This document shows positions 15,153 to 20,192 of a stretch of DNA of 20,192 nucleotides, piece after piece. The position numbers were made by a program, and so were the translations under genes. Under the pieces are notes generated by a model. The model was not told the DNA's origin, ran no database searches, and was given only the letters and a program-made list of their open reading frames with translations. Where the stretch lies: contig JBCCTF010000061.1 of NCBI GenBank assembly GCA_039198765.1, forward strand, positions 1 to 20,192. Reading direction: 5' to 3'. The DNA comes from Parvularcula sp039198765 (GTDB lineage Bacteria; Pseudomonadota; Alphaproteobacteria; Caulobacterales; Parvularculaceae). How positions within the stretch are numbered: position 1 is the stretch's first letter; each line of letters opens with the position of its first letter.

Positions 15153-16664
15153 TTGCGGTTCATCCTTTCCTGTTTTTTTGTTTTGCCCGCCGTCATGGCC
15201 TTTGCACAAGGTCAGACCAGTCGGGACCGGGATCAGGCTCTAACAGATGCACTGGTTTACATGACCGACGTCATGGACACGCTAAACTCGTCGATTGGCC
15301 TGGCCGGGAGCCCTCAGGGGTTTGTGTTGGCGCAGCGTGAGGCCTGCGAGATCGAGCCAACAGAGGCCGGGTCATTCTTCGGCGAAGGGTGGCGCGTGAC
15401 TTGCCCGTTCCGGACGATGACCGGGACGCTTTCGGGCGATCCTTGGCGGTCACCGTTTCGCTTTATCTATGTTCCGCAGACCGAAACGGTGACGATCTCT
15501 GGCGTGGGCGGCACGTTGGAGGTTCTGCCGGAGGGCCTTGTGGGCCCGGAATGGTTTGAGCAATACAGCCGCGGATATCGCCGTTTCGCGCGCGAGTCTG
15601 ACGCCCTGTGGGTGGCGTTGGGGCGCACATATCTTCCCGAAACACTGGATGATCGTGATCGCAACCTGTCGTTCGGGGCCCGTGTTATGGTGCCGCTTTT
15701 GCTAGGGGTGTATCGAACAGATCCGGATGTGCAGGCCTACAAGGCGATGTCCGAGATCGATCGCGAAGCCGACCGCGCCTTTCGCGCCAGCGTCCGTCAG
15801 AAGCTGCTCGATACGGTGCGCATCAGGTCGGAGAATATCACATTCTCGGTGTCCATCCTGCCTGAGGACGGTGCGCTGCAATGGCGGTTCACCAAGGTCG
15901 CGGCTCCGGCGCCGGCAGAGCCACTGAGCTCGGATGCGGTGCTGAATTGGCAGCAAACCGTCGTCAAGCGCCGCTTCGGGTTCAGCAAGGCGATGAACGA
16001 CACCTTCAGCGATCTTGCGAAGCTGACGCGTCTTCCTCGGGAGGTGACCACGATTTCCACGGATGGATGCGAGATCGTGGAGACGCTCGCTTACCGGCCG
16101 GATGGCGCGTCGGGGGATCGGTTCGACGGGTACCATCGCCCCTTCACGTTCCAAAAACGCACGCTCCGCGATCACGCGCAGTACACGCCCGAGTTTCAGA
16201 ACCATTTCATCAGCATGCCGGGCAATGGTGAGGTCTTTGAGATTCACCTGCCCGGTCCGAACGTGAATGCCTGCCCGGACCGGAGATGTGTTTTACTGCC
16301 GCCGATGACCGAAACGCCGGGGTCCGCCGCGTCCCAATTCCTTGAGCAGACATGGCTGACGCTGAATGCCGTGGCACGGCTTGCAACCGGACGCAATGAT
16401 CTCGAGGCGGTCACCCGACGGGCAGTGCTCGACCACTTTTCGGCGGCGATGGCGTTTTTCCGCGACGACGAGGGTCTGCAGGCGTTTCTAGCCGATGAGG
16501 AGGCGTCGAGCCCCGGGTCTGGCGATCCGCGCCACATCATCTACCGCGAACGACTGGCGAAGGCCTTTGCCTTTTCCCAGCAGGATGTCTGCCAGTTCGG
16601 CGTGTCGTTTGCTGGAGATTTCTACCTGTTCTGCCGCGCAAATTCGCTGCCCGATCGGTTTTGA
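15153..16664 (+). CDS. secreted protein of unknown function (TTG start)
   Basis: A 503-residue exported protein that I do not recognise. The frame is open from 14871, but the TTG at 15153 is the best start: AGGAG lies 7 nt upstream (15141-15145), and the protein then begins directly with a signal peptide (RFILSCFFVLPAVMAFAQG, cleavage about residue 19). The mature part mixes alpha and beta segments and has paired cysteines (for example REACEIEP with VTCPF, NACPDRRC, DVCQFG and YLFCRAN) suited to disulfides in the periplasm. No catalytic motif or membrane helix after the signal is visible. It converges on another secreted gene of similar style 600 bp away. The alternative start at 14871 would bury the signal peptide 95 residues inside. 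Confidence 0.78.
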   Translation: MRFILSCFFVLPAVMAFAQGQTSRDRDQALTDALVYMTDVMDTLNSSIGLAGSPQGFVLAQREACEIEPTEAGSFFGEGWRVTCPFRTMTGTLSGDPWRSPFRFIYVPQTETVTISGVGGTLEVLPEGLVGPEWFEQYSRGYRRFARESDALWVALGRTYLPETLDDRDRNLSFGARVMVPLLLGVYRTDPDVQAYKAMSEIDREADRAFRASVRQKLLDTVRIRSENITFSVSILPEDGALQWRFTKVAAPAPAEPLSSDAVLNWQQTVVKRRFGFSKAMNDTFSDLAKLTRLPREVTTISTDGCEIVETLAYRPDGASGDRFDGYHRPFTFQKRTLRDHAQYTPEFQNHFISMPGNGEVFEIHLPGPNVNACPDRRCVLLPPMTETPGSAASQFLEQTWLTLNAVARLATGRNDLEAVTRRAVLDHFSAAMAFFRDDEGLQAFLADEEASSPGSGDPRHIIYRERLAKAFAFSQQDVCQFGVSFAGDFYLFCRANSLPDRF

Positions 16665-17267
16665 GCTGACCCTGAAAGAGCTGGAGCCCTGACACTGGCC
16701 ATGGCGTCGTGCCCCGCGCTTTGGCCCTCAATTGGACAATCGTGGCTCCGAGCCGACTTGCGGCGCTGAGGCAAGACCATGCTTCTCCCGATCGCGGGAA
16801 TGCCCGCTTGAGACCGAACTTGCAGCGCGGTTCGCGACTACGGGAAAGGTCCAGTTCCCACCCTTTTTTTGCGCTCGCCGCAGACGCCCCAAAGCTACCG
16901 TTCGACACACGGGATGGGTGCCGCACCGCAGCATTTCACTGCAGGCATTGATTGATCATGCAGCATAGATCCTACGTCGAACCTATGGAGACACATTGAA
17001 GAAACGCATCAGGAAACAGCCCAGAGATGCTTTGCTATTCCGCACCAAGCACTACTTGTGCTGCCGTTTGTGAAGAGCTTTGTCTACCGCCCGGTTAGTG
17101 GGACGGCCAAGACAAGGTAATCGCAGAGTCTGGTCTCGATCGCTGCGGGGACCCGCATGACCTATAATCCGGATCCCTACCTACCACACTTCAACGGCAG
17201 AGATATCATCGGAATGCTACGGCGTGTCAGACGGTTGCGCAGCTAGCGAAAGCGATTGGCAGACAGG
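16665..17267. other. 600-bp gap between convergent secreted-protein genes
   Basis: No gene can be supported. It holds a family-2 repeat (16871-16904), a 5-bp-stem hairpin GCGGG-AATG-CCCGC at 16794-16807 without a T-run, and two tiny ORFs of under 30 codons that I reject. The texture resembles the degenerate repeat-filled gaps common in marine Rhodobacterales; this is from memory, not a search. Confidence 0.4.
16871..16904 (+). repeat. dispersed intergenic repeat, family 2
   Basis: These 34 bp match 18913-18946 at 28 positions without a gap, same orientation, beginning GCGCTCGCC and ending ACCGTTCG. Weaker similarity continues on the left side. Confidence 0.65.
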
Positions 17268-18536
17268 TTAATCGACCATCGGCGCGAGGGTCAGCATACG
17301 TGAGACAAACGTGTCGAATTCCTCGCTCCGGCAGGTATGCGCGGCGATGAAGTTATCGATAGCGCGCTCCATGTTCGAAGAAGGCACATGCCGGGTCAGG
17401 ATGTCTTTGGTGAAGCGGTCGAAGGCAGACATCACGAAGAAGTCCCGCTCGGAGACTGTCGTCTGGCCCCAACTGCGAAATGTGGTCGTCCAACGATACT
17501 TGCTTCTGGGCAGCGCTTCGCAACCAGCATCGACCGTGCGTACTGTGCCCTCGGGCGGCTCAGTCGTCCACCGCGACGAGGCCACGATGAAACTGGTAAA
17601 GGCGCGCGCCTTGTCGCGCGCACTCATATCGTCCCATCGCGCTTCCCAGACAAGTTGCAAAACTGTATCGAGCCCGGCGAACGGATTGTCAGCGACTGAG
17701 GCATTGAACGCCACGATCCGCCCATCTGTGGCCGTATCGATCGCGGGCACGATCACGCGCTCGTCCTCGGGCACAAAGCCGTCATCGTCGAGATCGATGC
17801 CCAGGGCGCTGGCTCGGCCGGCGCTGAAAGTCTCGGCCATCTCGGACAAACTGGCCGTATATCCGCAACAGAGCTTGTCAACGGTTGTGAACACCTGACC
17901 GACCTGAACGGCGCTGCGATCAGCCGGGCCGCCAGGCACGACGCCTGTTACAACCGACTGGCTGTCCTTCTCGGCGGGCGCGAAGGTCAGTCCTCCCCGC
18001 AGCAGCACCATGAAAGCGTCCACAAACTCAGGATCGAACCGGCCGTCCTCGAGTTGCACTGCGCGGTTTTCGACCGTCACCCAGATCGCTTCACGGGCCG
18101 TCTCTGTGACCCTGAACTGCATACCCACGGTGTCGGAGGACAACTGTACTCGATCATCACCGGGAATGGCTTGCGCGACGGCCGTTTCCAGGCAAGCCAA
18201 ATCGCTGCACTCGGCAACTGCGGCGTTAGCGCTATCGCGCCAGACCCGCATGGATCGGAGGGCCTGGTCCGACGAAAAGCTCCGCGACCAGATGCCCCGC
18301 GTTAGCGCGCCGGGGAGGCTGAACCTTCCAACGTAGATCTGGCCGTCCCGCTCGAATATCTCGGCTCCGAGCCGTTCGCGGAAGACGTCGGGTCCGCGCA
18401 ACGGCTTGTCGTTGTCGAGCGCGGGATATGCGCCAAGGTATTCAGCGACATCGATCGTGCTCACTGCGTCCTGCGCAGCAGCCGACTGGCCAATGACTAC
18501 AGCACACAGAACGCCGAAGGCTTTCTTCCCAATCAT
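17268..18536 (-). CDS. secreted protein with PDZ-like segment and EF-hand loop
   Basis: A 422-residue exported protein. A signal peptide spans about residues 1-22 (GVLCAVVIGQSAAAQ). The start at 18536 follows GAGAGG at suitable spacing. Residues about 192-235 (VVTGVVPGGPADRSAVQVGQ) look like the carboxylate-binding part of a PDZ domain as in HtrA or S41 proteases, but no protease serine motif is seen. Residues 248-259 (DLDDDGFVPEDE) are a perfect EF-hand loop: Asp at 1, 3 and 5, Gly at 6, Val at 8, Glu at 12, so calcium binding is likely. Cysteines in AECSDLACLE, KLCCGY, AGCEAL and HTCRSE may form disulfides. It converges on the secreted gene at 15153-16664. Likely a calcium-binding periplasmic or surface scaffold; function unknown. 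Confidence 0.82.
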   Translation of the reverse strand: MIGKKAFGVLCAVVIGQSAAAQDAVSTIDVAEYLGAYPALDNDKPLRGPDVFRERLGAEIFERDGQIYVGRFSLPGALTRGIWSRSFSSDQALRSMRVWRDSANAAVAECSDLACLETAVAQAIPGDDRVQLSSDTVGMQFRVTETAREAIWVTVENRAVQLEDGRFDPEFVDAFMVLLRGGLTFAPAEKDSQSVVTGVVPGGPADRSAVQVGQVFTTVDKLCCGYTASLSEMAETFSAGRASALGIDLDDDGFVPEDERVIVPAIDTATDGRIVAFNASVADNPFAGLDTVLQLVWEARWDDMSARDKARAFTSFIVASSRWTTEPPEGTVRTVDAGCEALPRSKYRWTTTFRSWGQTTVSERDFFVMSAFDRFTKDILTRHVPSSNMERAIDNFIAAHTCRSEEFDTFVSRMLTLAPMVD

Positions 18537-19088
18537 CTCCGCCTCTCGAAACCGTCTAACGAATAGCTGTCCACACCCGAGCGTTGCGTCGCATCTGCCT
18601 TCGGTAATTTCAAAGTAGCCGGTCGGATCGGATGCGCAAACCGTGGCTATTTGTCCACGACAGCCTCGGTGTCTTTTGCAGACAGTCCGGCCAGCAAATC
18701 ACTTCTGGGCAGCTCCTTCATGCAAACAGAGCAGGAGCTCGGCAGACTGCCGGTTGCAATGCGTTCCACAAACGGTGGTTTCGTCGAAGTTGTCTCTCCT
18801 GCTGGGTTTCACCGATGGAGCCTGTGACAGTTCCAACAGGTCAAGATCGATAGCGAACCAAGGCTCTTAGTCCGTTTGCACCCGCAACGAAAGTTAGCTT
18901 GCCGGCTTCTTCGCGCTCGCCACAGACGGCCCATCTCCACCGTTCGCAACTGCCTTCGAATGCTGCGCTACGGTCAGCCAGAACGGACGTTGGCGGCAGC
19001 CGCTTGATCCAGCACGGTTCAAGGTCAGGTGTGCGGTACGAAGTTCCCCTTCGGCTAGTCGCGATATTGAGTAGAGACCATGTTTTGC
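18537..19088. other. 550-bp gap upstream of the PDZ/EF-hand gene
   Basis: No gene can be supported. The gap separates the end of the S8 protease gene from the start of the PDZ/EF-hand gene, both on the minus strand, so the two are probably not one transcript. It contains the second family-2 repeat copy (18913-18946). Confidence 0.4.
18913..18946 (+). repeat. dispersed intergenic repeat, family 2
   Basis: Second copy of the 34-bp element at 16871-16904, 28 of 34 identical without a gap. The two copies flank the PDZ/EF-hand gene as direct repeats about 2 kb apart. Confidence 0.65.
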
Positions 19089-20192
19089 CTACACACGCGG
19101 CGTGATGCGAACTGCAGTCCGAATGTCGGCGACGCGTGCGCCTAGAGCTTGTAGGTTCTGGCGCATGTCGTTGAACACAGGAGCGTCGCCTTCGGGATCG
19201 CTGATCGTCAGAATAGCGGTGAATGGAACGCCACCGTTGGGCATATGCTCCCCTGTGCGGGTCAGATATTCGACCATCAGTCTCCAGTCGGACGTGGGTC
19301 CCACACCCCTCGGAAAAGTCTTCTCAAATACCTTCACAGGGCTCCATTTTAGGTCGTGTTCGATTAGCTCGGCCTCAACCGCTTGCGCACCGCGTGAAGA
19401 CGGCAAATATAGCGGGTCCAGCCGCCCTTTCCATCCTTGTTCCTGAGCCTGCTGGAGCGAGGCATTGATGTTCACTCGGACGAACTCTGACCCAAACCGG
19501 GCATCCAGTGGCGGTGTGGACACCAGAGTGAGCTTAGCGTGGCCCTTGCATTTTCCTCCCGCGACCAGTGAAGGCGGCCATGAAAATCGGAAGTTGATCT
19601 GCTGGCCTTCTTGAATACGAGAGGCGAACACCAGCGTGATTGAGTGATCACCAGTTTCCAAAATCCTGTCAGCCGAAGGCGGCAAGCCGAAACCGACGAG
19701 GTGACGTGCGACCGGGCCAAGTTCCTTCGGGCGCAATGGCTCCGGGGTTTGAGCGTTGTGAACGAGAAGCCCGATAAGCGTTTCTCTAGATACCTCGCCC
19801 TCGATCTCGTGAACCAGCTTGGCAGCGGTCTTGGCGACCAACGGCGATGCGTAGCTAGTGCCACATCCGTCCACGACTGTCCCGTCTGGCAGGACCGAGA
19901 ACAGGCCATGGCCAAGGGAAGCATGGTGCGAGCCAGAGCCACCGACATGCGCGAGATCAGGCTTCACACCTGAGCGAAGTCCTGGTCCACGGCGGCTGAA
20001 GCATGCAGGTGCGAAGGGTAGGCAGCCCCCATGCCCCGGAGGATTAACAGCACCGACCGCTACGTTCCGGGCGCTCTCAGCTGGTGTCAGCAGACCGTCG
20101 TTTCTCGCAACTGCCAAGTTCGAAAGCGCCGTCGCAGTGTCTGCTGGCCACTCCGGTCGCGAGTCTTGCTGCTCGGTATTCCCTGCCGACAC
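19089..20192 (-). CDS. subtilisin-like S8 family peptidase, C-terminal part (cut by the window edge)
   Basis: The last 367 residues or so of a serine protease whose 5' end lies beyond the right edge; the GTG at the very edge is not evidence of a start. VAVGAVN, FSRRGPGLRSGVKPDLAHVG and GCGTSYASPLVAKTAAKLV match the strand, the loop and the catalytic-serine helix of subtilases; Ser113 of the visible part is the nucleophile. The catalytic Asp, His and oxyanion Asn must be upstream, outside the window. About 200 residues with beta-strand character follow the protease domain (ITLVFASRIQEG, RVNINASLQQ), a C-terminal extension not found in simple secreted subtilases. No signal peptide can be judged. 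Island-encoded S8 proteases of this plan are often paired with an upstream AAA ATPase in anti-phage systems; whether that is so here cannot be seen. Confidence 0.88.
   Translation of the reverse strand: MSAGNTEQQDSRPEWPADTATALSNLAVARNDGLLTPAESARNVAVGAVNPPGHGGCLPFAPACFSRRGPGLRSGVKPDLAHVGGSGSHHASLGHGLFSVLPDGTVVDGCGTSYASPLVAKTAAKLVHEIEGEVSRETLIGLLVHNAQTPEPLRPKELGPVARHLVGFGLPPSADRILETGDHSITLVFASRIQEGQQINFRFSWPPSLVAGGKCKGHAKLTLVSTPPLDARFGSEFVRVNINASLQQAQEQGWKGRLDPLYLPSSRGAQAVEAELIEHDLKWSPVKVFEKTFPRGVGPTSDWRLMVEYLTRTGEHMPNGGVPFTAILTISDPEGDAPVFNDMRQNLQALGARVADIRTAVRITPRV

Noticed and set aside
17157..17246. 29-codon ORF starting MTYNPDPYLPHF
   Set aside because: Too short, no ribosome site, no neighbour it would belong to; inside repeat-filled intergenic DNA.
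1..20192. CRISPR array, complete tRNA or rRNA, insertion sequence with a transposase
   Set aside because: Looked for on both strands; no regularly spaced repeats, no complete cloverleaf and no transposase motif were found. Only the tRNA-Thr half at the left edge qualifies.

Overview
The window looks like the left part of a mosaic integrative element (genomic island) in a GC-rich alphaproteobacterium. Three things point that way: a stranded 3' half of a tRNA-Thr(UGU) gene at the left edge, a P4-type tyrosine integrase just inside it, and a string of unrelated accessory cassettes separated by worn intergenic repeats. The organism assignment is an inference from base composition, protein style (a VPLPA-type sorting tail, a SAM-cyclase-ATPase protein) and intergenic style. 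No rRNA, ribosomal or core metabolic gene is present to confirm it.

Layout. Positions 1-1393 hold the attachment-site remnant and the integrase. The integrase is broken by a perfect 23-bp tandem duplication; removing one copy restores a full 394-residue enzyme. A calcineurin-like phosphoesterase follows (1698-2501, +). A minus-strand group covers 5348-2567: a HEAT-like hypothetical protein, a small unknown protein, an exported DsbA-like thioredoxin-fold protein, and an exported protein with a cysteine-containing CFI-box C-terminal region. Next is a TetR-type regulator (8343-7711) that overlaps by 4 bp a 709-residue fusion of an alpha/beta hydrolase and a GT-B glycosyltransferase. The regulator's promoter has a 7-2-7 inverted repeat exactly between its -35 and -10 boxes, a textbook autorepression layout.

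Divergent from that pair is a 1086-residue SAM domain / class III cyclase / AAA ATPase / TPR-like protein (8622-11882, +). It converges on a SnoaL-like gene and a Crp/Fnr-type regulator (13053-11893, -). The regulator keeps the Glu and Arg that bind cyclic nucleotide in CRP, so cyclase and regulator may form a local second-messenger circuit. A VPLPA-CTERM surface protein (14631-13642, -) follows.

The right third contains two convergent secreted proteins of unknown function. One (15153-16664) uses a TTG start; the other (18536-17268) carries a PDZ-like segment and a perfect EF-hand loop. The right edge cuts a subtilisin-like (S8) protease (19089 to beyond 20192, -) that keeps its catalytic-serine motif. 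S8 proteases of this sort in islands are often paired with an ATPase, which would lie outside the window.

Two families of degenerate intergenic repeats were found by eye: one in the gaps near 1.5, 5.5, 13.6 and 14.8 kb, the other near 16.9 and 18.9 kb. No CRISPR array, complete tRNA, rRNA or insertion sequence was seen.
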